A stretch of DNA of 34,515 nucleotides from Clostridiales bacterium. Its GTDB lineage: Bacteria; Bacillota; Clostridia; Christensenellales; SZUA-584. Positions within the stretch are counted from its first letter, which is position 1; every line of letters begins with the position of its first letter. The DNA is taken from the NCBI GenBank assembly GCA_029265435.1, contig JAJUJH010000011.1, forward strand, positions 1-34,515, in the 5' to 3' direction. This document shows, one piece after another, positions 27,251-34,515 of the stretch. Below the pieces are notes generated by a model, which saw only the letters and a list, made by a program, of their open reading frames with translations, was not told where the DNA came from and made no database searches. The position numbers and the translations under genes are program-made.

Positions 27251-28255
27251 ATGACAATAAGAGAGATTGCGGCGATTGCAGGGGTATCGCCTGCGGCAGT
27301 ATCGCTGGTATTAAACGAAAAAAAAGGCGTGAGCGAAAAGACGCGTGAACGCGTGAAAAAGGTCTTGAGCGAATACAATTATTCGTTGGCCCCTCAGATA
27401 AAAAAAACGCCGCGCTGCAGCATACGGCTGATCAAATATTCCACACACGGTATGGCGGTAGAGGAAAATCAAGGGTTTGTCGCTGCAATTATTGATCATA
27501 TCGAAAGCGAGTGCAGACGTTATTCTTATGATCTCATCATGACCGGATGCAACAACAGAACCGCCGAAGAAACATTTAAAATGATCGCGCAGGATCCGAT
27601 GGACGGTGTGATACTTTTAGGTTCAGAATTTGAGCCGTCTCAGTTTGACATGATGAAAGAAATAAAGGCGCCGATCATCGTCGTGGATAACAGCATGCGG
27701 CATCAAAACGTTGACAGCATTGTGATGGACAATGAAGACATTTCATACACCGCTGTGAACTATCTGTATGGTATGGGGCACAGAAAAATCGGCTATTTTT
27801 TAACTAACGTCAAAATATCCAATTTTACCGAAAGGTATAACGGTTACCTTGACGCTTTGGCGGAGCTTGGCTTGACGCCTCCCGAACCTGTACTGCTTAC
27901 TCCCACGCTCAACGGCGCATATTCCGATATGAAAATGCTGCTTGAGAGCGGCGCTTATGTGCCCGAAGGTGCTGTACTTGCGGGCAATGACAGTATCGCG
28001 ATCGGTGCGGTGCGTGCGATTCAGGAAGCGGGATATAAGGTGCCCGACGATATTTCAATTATCGGTGTGGACGATATTCCGTACAGCTCTATGATGATGC
28101 CGCCGCTCACCACAATGCGTATATCGCGCACTGTGATGGGAAATTTAACCGTTAGCTTATTGAGAGAACGCTTGAAACACCCGCAAAGCCCGTTTATGCA
28201 TATGACCATTAGCGCTCAGCTTGTGGAGCGGGGGAGTACGGCCCCTGCCAAATAA
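27251..28255 (+). CDS. LacI-family transcriptional regulator
   Basis: 334 aa; N-terminal HTH MTIREIAAIAGVSPAAVSLVLNEKKGVSEKTRERV; periplasmic-binding-like effector domain; ISIIGVDDIPYSSMMMPPLTTMR. Confidence 0.93.
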   Translation: MTIREIAAIAGVSPAAVSLVLNEKKGVSEKTRERVKKVLSEYNYSLAPQIKKTPRCSIRLIKYSTHGMAVEENQGFVAAIIDHIESECRRYSYDLIMTGCNNRTAEETFKMIAQDPMDGVILLGSEFEPSQFDMMKEIKAPIIVVDNSMRHQNVDSIVMDNEDISYTAVNYLYGMGHRKIGYFLTNVKISNFTERYNGYLDALAELGLTPPEPVLLTPTLNGAYSDMKMLLESGAYVPEGAVLAGNDSIAIGAVRAIQEAGYKVPDDISIIGVDDIPYSSMMMPPLTTMRISRTVMGNLTVSLLRERLKHPQSPFMHMTISAQLVERGSTAPAK

Positions 28256-28305
28256 AGGCTTTATTGTGTGTGGAATACCGATATCTATAAGTGCAGTCAA
28301 CGTCA

Positions 28306-28625
28306 CGCAGCGCTATCAGGATTTCGCGCACAGAAACGCCGGACTGTTCGGCCTCTCTATCGATTCAAATGCTTCACATATCGCGTGGCTTATCAACATA
28401 TACCGCAATACCGGAATTGAGATACCGTTTCCTGTTATTGCCGACAGAGATATGGCGATATCAAGAATGTATGGAATGATACAACCGGGCGTGAGCGGGA
28501 CAAAAACCGTTCGCAACGTGTTCTATATTGACCCGAACGGCGTCATTCGAGCGAAACTGATCCCGCCGAATACGATGGATGCGGCGATGAAACGCATGGA
28601 CTCGAGTGATAACTGTATGGTGTGA
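28306..28625 (+). pseudogene. Truncated second copy of the peroxiredoxin gene
   Basis: cgcagcgctatcaggattt... is near-identical to 8431-8686; then joins gcgaaactgatc directly to ccgccgaa.acgatgga, skipping about 8687-8815 of the intact copy. Lacks the active-site N-terminal half. Confidence 0.92.
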
Positions 28626-28659
28626 CAACAGCCAAGGAAACTGAAATAAAGGTGTCTGA

Positions 28660-28692
28660 GAAGCGCTTGACGGATGTCCGGCGCTTTTATTT
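28660..28692 (+). terminator. Intrinsic terminator, duplicate of the one at 8923-8956
   Basis: gaagcgcttgacggatgtccggcgcttttattta, same stem as after the intact peroxiredoxin gene. Confidence 0.75.
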
Positions 28693-28696
28693 ATTA

Positions 28697-28725
28697 GGCT
28701 TCAGCACAAAACCTCCAGTTTTACG
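28697..28725 (+). repeat. Degenerate copy of the repeat seen at 34403
   Basis: ggcttcagcacaaaacctccagttttacg vs ggctttagcacaataaacccccagttttac. Confidence 0.55.
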
Positions 28726-28836
28726 TTCGAGGCTGCTTGACAAATATTAACTGACGCTTTTCTCATTATAAATGTTTCGTTATATTTTATTGAGTTTATA
28801 AATTAACAGAATTCTTTCTAAGTATTAGGTGATAAA

Positions 28837-29724
28837 ATGGCAAATGATATGGCAGTTGAGGTTAACAGCGATACCAGCATCAATGACAATATAACAGAAC
28901 TGAACGCTTTAATTCAGGAGATAGCGGTTTCGATAGAACAGTTGTCAAAAACGATAGAAGGAGCTTCTGCAGTTGCGGATGATATGGCCGGAACATCTTT
29001 GGATATTTCGGATTCGATTCAGGATATCGCTAAAAGGGCCATGGATGGGCACGAAAAAACGTCAAGTATTAAGGAAAGCGCAGAGAGCATGAAGCAAAAT
29101 GTATCTCTTGCGCTCGATAAGGCCTCAGAAGTGTTTAAGCAGACAAAAGAGGAATTGCAAAACGCTATCGAAGCATCTAAGGTTGTCGAACAAATATCGG
29201 TTTTATCCAAGTCAATCAATGATGTCAACAGACAAACAAATTTACTCTCAATAAATGCAGCAATTGAAGCCGCGAGGGCGGGAAAAGCCGGCAAAGGATT
29301 TGCTGTTGTCGCTAATGAAATTAAAAAATTAGCTGAAAGATCCGAAAAAACCATTAATGAAATCCAAACAATTGCAAATAACGTAATCAGCGCAGTAACA
29401 GATCTGATAAGCAGCTCCAACAAACTCCTTGAATATGTCTCAGTTGATGTGAATAATGACTATATGATAATGATGAAGGTAGCCGAAAATTACAGTCAGG
29501 ATACTTCGGATATTAATAAAATCTTCTTTGATTATAATTCAACATCACAATTGCTCCTGGATTCGGTTCGAAATCTGATGCAAAACATGGATTTGATTGC
29601 ACAAGGAACGGGTGACAGTTTCGATGGCATCAATGACGTAAAAAAGAAGCTTGCTTCTATTATGCTCATATCCAGCAAGTTAACAGAGCAGATCCAAATG
29701 GATACAAAGGATAGTTTTTGTTGA
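28837..29724 (+). CDS. Soluble MCP-type signalling protein (no transmembrane segment)
   Basis: 295 aa; [50 protein letters not shown]; no hydrophobic helix or sensor domain. Confidence 0.88.
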   Translation: MANDMAVEVNSDTSINDNITELNALIQEIAVSIEQLSKTIEGASAVADDMAGTSLDISDSIQDIAKRAMDGHEKTSSIKESAESMKQNVSLALDKASEVFKQTKEELQNAIEASKVVEQISVLSKSINDVNRQTNLLSINAAIEAARAGKAGKGFAVVANEIKKLAERSEKTINEIQTIANNVISAVTDLISSSNKLLEYVSVDVNNDYMIMMKVAENYSQDTSDINKIFFDYNSTSQLLLDSVRNLMQNMDLIAQGTGDSFDGINDVKKKLASIMLISSKLTEQIQMDTKDSFC

Positions 29725-29752
29725 TAAATACAATGAAAGTGAGGAGAAACAC

Positions 29753-30151
29753 ATGATAAAAAACGAAAAAAGCATAGTTGAAATTGTTGAAGGAAGAAAT
29801 GTGGTAAAATCTTTGGCATGGGGACAGCTTAGCCCAGAAGATGTAAAGGCTCTAATTGATGGCCTCCTTGCTTCGAGCAAAAAACTGAAGCCTGGCAAAT
29901 GGGGATACATTGCCGATCCAACAAAATTGGATCCGATTTTGAGTAAAGAGACAAGCGATGCGTTTATTAATTTGCACGTTGTCCTTGAGAAGAATGGTTG
30001 TGTCGGTATTGCGTTCCTTGATGGGAAAACCGCCGCAATGAAACAAAAAACAAAACGTCACTCTGATGCAGCAGGCGGAAAAATGGTCACGGAACATTTT
30101 AAAGATGAAAAAGAAGCTTTGGATTGGCTTGCAAGCATAGGCGTCCAATAA
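29753..30151 (+). CDS. Small uncharacterised protein, weakly STAS/SpoIIAA-like
   Basis: 132 aa, clear ORF with RBS gtgaggag upstream of ATG; IVEIVEGRNVVKSLAWGQLSPEDVKALIDGLL...KWGYIADPTKLDPILSKETSDAF...FKDEKEALDWLASIG. Confidence 0.6.
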   Translation: MIKNEKSIVEIVEGRNVVKSLAWGQLSPEDVKALIDGLLASSKKLKPGKWGYIADPTKLDPILSKETSDAFINLHVVLEKNGCVGIAFLDGKTAAMKQKTKRHSDAAGGKMVTEHFKDEKEALDWLASIGVQ

Positions 30152-30243
30152 ATATGAAAAGAAAGGGCTTCGTGAGGCGTCCTTTCTCGATAACAATTCG
30201 GCACCTGTTTCTAAGAGGTTAAGGGTGCAATGCTCTTAAGATC

Positions 30244-30332
30244 CTCTGACAAACAGGCGCAACATCGGTTAAATACCGCCTCTGCTGACAACGGATCGAG
30301 AGAAGGTGGTGACTGCCGCAAACTGGCAGGGG
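30244..30332 (+). pseudogene. Third peroxiredoxin fragment (segment missing from the 28306 copy)
   Basis: ctctgacaaacaggcgcaacatcggttaaataccgcctctgct-gacaacggatcgagagaaggtggtgactgccgcaaactggc matches about 8693-8789 of the intact gene with a short internal gap. Confidence 0.85.
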
Positions 30333-30346
30333 TTATGCATAAGGCG

Positions 30347-31087
30347 TTAATACGATTCTTTGTATTGTGACGGCGTGATCCCGCAATAGTTTTTAAAACA
30401 CTTGCTGAAATAAAACTGGTCGATAAAACCTGTCTTTTCAGCAACTTCTTTTACTGTCAAGTTTGTATCTTTGAGCAGTCCTTTCGCTATCTTAATACGA
30501 TACTCGATAAGGTATTTGATAGGCGAAGTTCCGGTATGCTCCTTGAATATTTTTGTTAAATATGAGGAGGAAAAATTATATTCGGAAGCAATTTGAGAAA
30601 AGTTGATTTGGCTTGCGTAATTTGTTTGCAGATATTGAATAATGCTGCTTACCATATCCTCGGTGCATTTTTCCCTCTCGGTATTAAGCTGAGCTTGTTC
30701 GGACAATATTTCGTCCTTTATTTTCCTTAAGGTTTTTGACAGCTCGAATTTATTCAGCGGTTTCAGCAAATAATCAAAGGCTTTGTATTTTATGGCGGCT
30801 TGGGCGTATTCAAATTCGTTATAGCCGGTGATTAATACGCAGCGAACATGCGGGTTGCTGCTGTGAACTCTTTCAATAAGGGATAGGCCGTCCATCAGCG
30901 GCATTTTAATATCGGTGAATAAAACGTGCGGGTTATATTGTTCAACAGCGTTTAAAGCCGAAAGACCGTCGTAGCATACCGCCAAAACCTCATATGAGGC
31001 ATCGCAGGAGCGGATATTTCTGGCGATATTATGGGCAATAAGCTTTTCATCTTCAGCAACAACGGTTCTTAGGATATTACTTGTCAT
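30347..31087 (-). CDS. Response regulator with AraC-type DNA-binding domain (YesN-like)
   Basis: Receiver VVAEDEKLIAHNIARNI, VLFTDIKMPLMDGLSLIE, LLKPLNKFEL; AraC HTH FNFSSSYLTKIFKEHTGTSPIKYLIEYRIKIAKGLL...FYFSKCFKNYCGITPSQYKESY. Confidence 0.93.
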   Translation of the reverse strand: MTSNILRTVVAEDEKLIAHNIARNIRSCDASYEVLAVCYDGLSALNAVEQYNPHVLFTDIKMPLMDGLSLIERVHSSNPHVRCVLITGYNEFEYAQAAIKYKAFDYLLKPLNKFELSKTLRKIKDEILSEQAQLNTEREKCTEDMVSSIIQYLQTNYASQINFSQIASEYNFSSSYLTKIFKEHTGTSPIKYLIEYRIKIAKGLLKDTNLTVKEVAEKTGFIDQFYFSKCFKNYCGITPSQYKESY

Positions 31088-32846
31088 ATGTACCTCCGAC
31101 GGTGATGCTTGCGCCTTCCTCCGTATTTTCAATTTTAAAGATTACATCAGAATCATACAATATTTTAAACCGCAGATATATGTTAAGAAGTCCCATTCCT
31201 TTGATCTCCAGGGAGGGAAGCAAGCCCGTTGAATCGATTTCCGCAATTTTTGCATAGATATTTGAGACAGACTCGGGGCTGAACCCGGTGCCGTTGTCGG
31301 TAACGGTAATGGTATATGTGCCATTGCAGATACGCCCCCTGATACTGATATGGTAGGGCGGCAGTTTTGTCGTACAAAACTTGATGGAGTTTTCTACAAG
31401 AGGCTGTATGCATAGTTTTGGTACTTTTATATCATGCATGGCGTCGGGTATTTCAATGGTATAAAACAAATCGTTATTGTAACGGATCATCATACAGATA
31501 AGAAAATCTTTTGTATATTTGATTTCATCGGCAAGCAATACCGTCGTATCGGTATCGGAAGAAATATACCGCAATATATTGGACATGGACTGGCACATGA
31601 TGATTATTTCTTTATTCATGTCCGAATCGGCCATTGCCTGTATGGTCTGAAGGCTGTTATACAGAAAATGAGGGTTCATTTGAGATTGAAGCGCCAGCAT
31701 TTTGGACTGCATTTCTTGATTTTTTAACAAGAGCTGTTTGTTGAGACTGTCAACCAGCTTATGCTGCATATCCACGAAGCTGTCATACAGCACGTTGAGC
31801 TCGATCACCTTGGTATTGAGATTGGTTCTTAACATATACCCGTCCAGATTTATGTGCTGAATTTCGCGATAAATGCGGTCGATCGGCACTGTGATTTGAT
31901 TGGCGGCAAGGTATGAAAGAACAAATGCGAGAGACAAAGAAATCACGGTGAGTAGAAAAACGCTGAATATATAACTGTTTCTAGGCATAAACAAATCGTT
32001 TTCACTGATGACGATTGCCGTGATAATGCCGTCATCGGATTTTGTAAAAGTCAAGTAATTTGTTTCGCCGCCGTCGGATACTCGAATAATATCAGTAGTG
32101 GGTTTTATATCGTTTATTTTTTTAAAAATATATTGAAAATCATCGTTCTGCGTATTGATCGGATAAATCAAGGTTCCGGTTCTGTCGAAAACGACAACAC
32201 GTTCGCCGTAAATGCTTTGATAGCTCAAGGCTTGAGACAGAACCTGCCTGACGGATTTTTTGACTTCGATATATCCTTGTACATTATTATAATGACCATA
32301 ATATTTGCGGGAAAGCGAAAGGAATACCTTTCCGTATTGGTCTGTGGTATAGCGTGATATATACGGGTCTTGCCCCGTATAGGACAGGATCCTGTTGCCG
32401 TTGCCGCTTTTGGCTGCTTCATACCATGGCATTTTTTCAACCGGGTAATTATATGTGTTGTTATATAAACCGGAAGCGATTACTGTGCCGATATTGGAAT
32501 ATAAGTTGGCCTGATCAACAAGTCTGTTCGGGCCAATGCTGTTGGCAAGCAGTTCGTTAATGACTTTCAGTTTTTCATAATCCTCATTGTTGACCAGATA
32601 GCTATTAAAGGCATCGTTAATCAGATAAGAATATGCAATATTCAATGAGACCAGGTTCATTTGAGCGATCTCCCTTTCCATTGAATCGGAGAGAGTATCG
32701 CAGCTTTGCTGCAAGGCCGAAAACGTTCTTGAATTGATTTTCTGCGATTCCGTTGTGATGAGATACGTTGAGAAAATAAGAAACGGAATCAGCAAAATCA
32801 ATGAATAGGTGACTATCATATTGAATTTTATCGTCTTTTTAAACAT
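31077..32846 (-). CDS. Sensor histidine kinase (YesM-like, His_kinase domain)
   Basis: N-terminal TM IVTYSLILLIPFLIFS, second TM, HAMP, LQSQMNPHFLYNSLQTIQAMADSD, PKLCIQPLVENSIKF, TDNGTGF. Start at MFKKT (32846). Confidence 0.92.
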   Translation of the reverse strand: MFKKTIKFNMIVTYSLILLIPFLIFSTYLITTESQKINSRTFSALQQSCDTLSDSMEREIAQMNLVSLNIAYSYLINDAFNSYLVNNEDYEKLKVINELLANSIGPNRLVDQANLYSNIGTVIASGLYNNTYNYPVEKMPWYEAAKSGNGNRILSYTGQDPYISRYTTDQYGKVFLSLSRKYYGHYNNVQGYIEVKKSVRQVLSQALSYQSIYGERVVVFDRTGTLIYPINTQNDDFQYIFKKINDIKPTTDIIRVSDGGETNYLTFTKSDDGIITAIVISENDLFMPRNSYIFSVFLLTVISLSLAFVLSYLAANQITVPIDRIYREIQHINLDGYMLRTNLNTKVIELNVLYDSFVDMQHKLVDSLNKQLLLKNQEMQSKMLALQSQMNPHFLYNSLQTIQAMADSDMNKEIIIMCQSMSNILRYISSDTDTTVLLADEIKYTKDFLICMMIRYNNDLFYTIEIPDAMHDIKVPKLCIQPLVENSIKFCTTKLPPYHISIRGRICNGTYTITVTDNGTGFSPESVSNIYAKIAEIDSTGLLPSLEIKGMGLLNIYLRFKILYDSDVIFKIENTEEGASITVGGTYDK

Positions 32847-33002
32847 CTGATACCGCCGCAAAACAGAAGTGAAAAAAATACAAAGAATACGAATGTATAT
32901 TACATTCCAAGTAAAAGAGAACCCATTTATAATCCAATCAGACTGCAAAAGGATTATATATTGATGAAAGAAAATTTGTCAATGAAAAAAGGAGGAGAAA
33001 GA

Positions 33003-34355
33003 ATGAAAAAAACATTATTGCTTGTGTTGGCGGCAATCATGGCGTTTTCGCTTGCAGCATGCGGACAGCCTGCAGCAACAAGCGAGACGGCGTCCGCTGA
33101 AACCAGCCAGCAGCCAAGCGCAGCGCCGTCCGAATCGGTATCCGCAAAGCAGGATGTGACGATTACTTTTATGGCCAGTCAGGATTGGGTTCAGGATGCG
33201 GAACTCGCGCTTGCTGAGAAGTTTACCGAACAAACGGGCATAAAAGTGGATTATCAAATCGTTCCTTCCGACCAGTATCCGAATCTGCTTCTGACAAAGC
33301 TCAATTCAGGAGAATGTACGGATATTTTCTGCTCGCAGGCCGGAAGATTCGACATTGTAACGACTCTCAATGTTGAGAAGAATGCGGTGGATTTATCCGG
33401 AGAGGCCTGGGCAAAGACAATTGAAGAAACGGCGGCCACTGAAGTCTCGGTGGATGGCAAGGTGTACGGACAGCCAATGGCGGATACGTCGGCGGTTTGG
33501 GCCATTGCGTATAACAAAAAGATATTCAGCGACCTGAAATTGTCCGTTCCCAAAACATGGGCCGAATTTACGGCGGTTTGCGATGCGATCAAAGCAAAAG
33601 GCATCACGCCTGTTTTCGAGCCTGTATCCGACGGCTGGCACCACGTTCTGTGGTTTGCTGAAATGGGCTGCGCATATGAGAAGACGGAGCCCGGTCTAGT
33701 CGATAAGCTCAATAACAACGAAACCAAGTTTGCCGACAGCGCGGTGATGAAGACGGCTATTGAGCAGATCAAGGAAATGGCGGACAAGGGCTATTGGGGC
33801 GAAAACTACATGGCTGACGTGTATACCGACCAGCCCGCAAAAATGGCTTCGGGTGAATATGCAATGACCATCGCGAATCAAGGGCTCCCGCAGCAGGTGG
33901 CGGATATCGGCGGAGATCTGACCGCGGATGACATCGGATTCTTCGTGATGCCGATTGTTGACAACCAGATGCTCAATGTTAACCCGGTTGGACCCACCCG
34001 ATTCATTTATTCCGGATCTAAAAATATAGAAGCCGCGAAGCAGTACCTCGCGTTCCTTGCGGAGCCTGAAAACCTTCAGTATATGATTGACAATGTGCCG
34101 AAGTTCCAGACGCTTCCCTTCAGCGGCGTTACGCCGAAATACTCCGGTACTGTAAAGGATTTCTATGTCACATATACAAAGCCCGGTACGGTTCTTCAGA
34201 CGGCTGTAAAATATGTGAATCCGCAGTGGATGGAGATGGGAAAAGAGATCGTCAGTGTGATTCAAGGGTCGGAAGATGCGGCAAAAATGCTTGCCAACAT
34301 TGATGCGAACAGAGCTGACCAAGCTCAGGCTGCAAAAGATCCGGCGTGGCAATAA
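33003..34355 (+). CDS. Extracellular sugar-binding lipoprotein (CUT1-type solute-binding protein)
   Basis: Signal peptide/lipobox SLAACG; QDVTITFMASQDWVQDAELALAEKFTEQTGIKVDYQIVPSDQYPNLLLTKLNSGECTDIF. RBS aaaggaggag before ATG 33003. Confidence 0.92.
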   Translation: MKKTLLLVLAAIMAFSLAACGQPAATSETASAETSQQPSAAPSESVSAKQDVTITFMASQDWVQDAELALAEKFTEQTGIKVDYQIVPSDQYPNLLLTKLNSGECTDIFCSQAGRFDIVTTLNVEKNAVDLSGEAWAKTIEETAATEVSVDGKVYGQPMADTSAVWAIAYNKKIFSDLKLSVPKTWAEFTAVCDAIKAKGITPVFEPVSDGWHHVLWFAEMGCAYEKTEPGLVDKLNNNETKFADSAVMKTAIEQIKEMADKGYWGENYMADVYTDQPAKMASGEYAMTIANQGLPQQVADIGGDLTADDIGFFVMPIVDNQMLNVNPVGPTRFIYSGSKNIEAAKQYLAFLAEPENLQYMIDNVPKFQTLPFSGVTPKYSGTVKDFYVTYTKPGTVLQTAVKYVNPQWMEMGKEIVSVIQGSEDAAKMLANIDANRADQAQAAKDPAWQ

Positions 34356-34369
34356 CGGTTTGCCGGAGA

Positions 34370-34402
34370 ATGGGGCGGGCAAAGCGCTTGCCCCATTTTT
34401 TT
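34370..34402 (+). terminator. Intrinsic terminator after the sugar-binding protein gene
   Basis: atggggcgggcaaagcgcttgccccattttttt. Confidence 0.8.
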
Positions 34403-34515
34403 GGGCTTTAGCACAATAAACCCCCAGTTTTACTGGGGGAATTAAAAGGCTTATAGCAGTAAAAGACCTCCAATGTTAAGATGATACAGGTTCGCCAACC
34501 GTATCAACAAAAAAA
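34403..34515 (+). mobile_element. Candidate left end of an IS200/IS605-type element continuing past the window
   Basis: gggctttagcacaataaa, perfect hairpin CCCCCAGT-ttt-ACTGGGGG, then an AT-rich leader ...gacctccaatgttaagatgatacaggttcgccaaccgtatcaac; no transposase ORF inside the window. Confidence 0.4.

Noticed and set aside
1-34515. CRISPR array, tRNA or rRNA genes
   Set aside because: No regularly spaced direct repeats and no recognisable tRNA/rRNA sequence seen on either strand by eye.

Overview
The window looks like Clostridia/Firmicutes DNA and is dominated by an approximately 19 kb co-directional locus (about 9.2-28.25 kb, + strand) encoding an apparently complete bacterial microcompartment (BMC). 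The shell set is 1 BMC-T, 2 BMC-H and 3 BMC-P genes. The likely cargo is a class II (FucA-type) aldolase, a CoA-acylating aldehyde dehydrogenase, PduL and PduS. The locus also carries a methylthioribose-kinase-like protein (MtnK family), an MtnA-family aldose-1-phosphate isomerase, a complete CUT2/ribose-type ABC importer, a FucU/RbsD mutarotase, DhaK+DhaL, a CoA-transferase-like pair, a CoA-disulfide-reductase/NADH-oxidase-like flavoprotein and a LacI regulator. MtnK + MtnA + class II aldolase is the enzyme set of the DHAP shunt, which salvages 5-deoxyribose / 5-methylthioribose. The most parsimonious reading is a metabolosome that imports such a 5-modified pentose and encapsulates the aldolase step that releases acetaldehyde or (methylthio)acetaldehyde. 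Candidate encapsulation helices on the aldolase (C-terminal), PduL (N-terminal) and ALDH (N-terminal) support this. The flanks hold a glycine-cleavage operon (gcvT-gcvH-gcvPA) behind a tandem glycine riboswitch, two MCP genes, a MobA-like/2-hydroxyacid dehydrogenase (in-frame amber)/RpiB/MFS cluster, a YesMN-type two-component system with a sugar-binding lipoprotein, and four pieces of one peroxiredoxin gene (one intact), two of which bracket the BMC locus as direct repeats. All calls are from reading the sequence and recalled family motifs; no searches were run.
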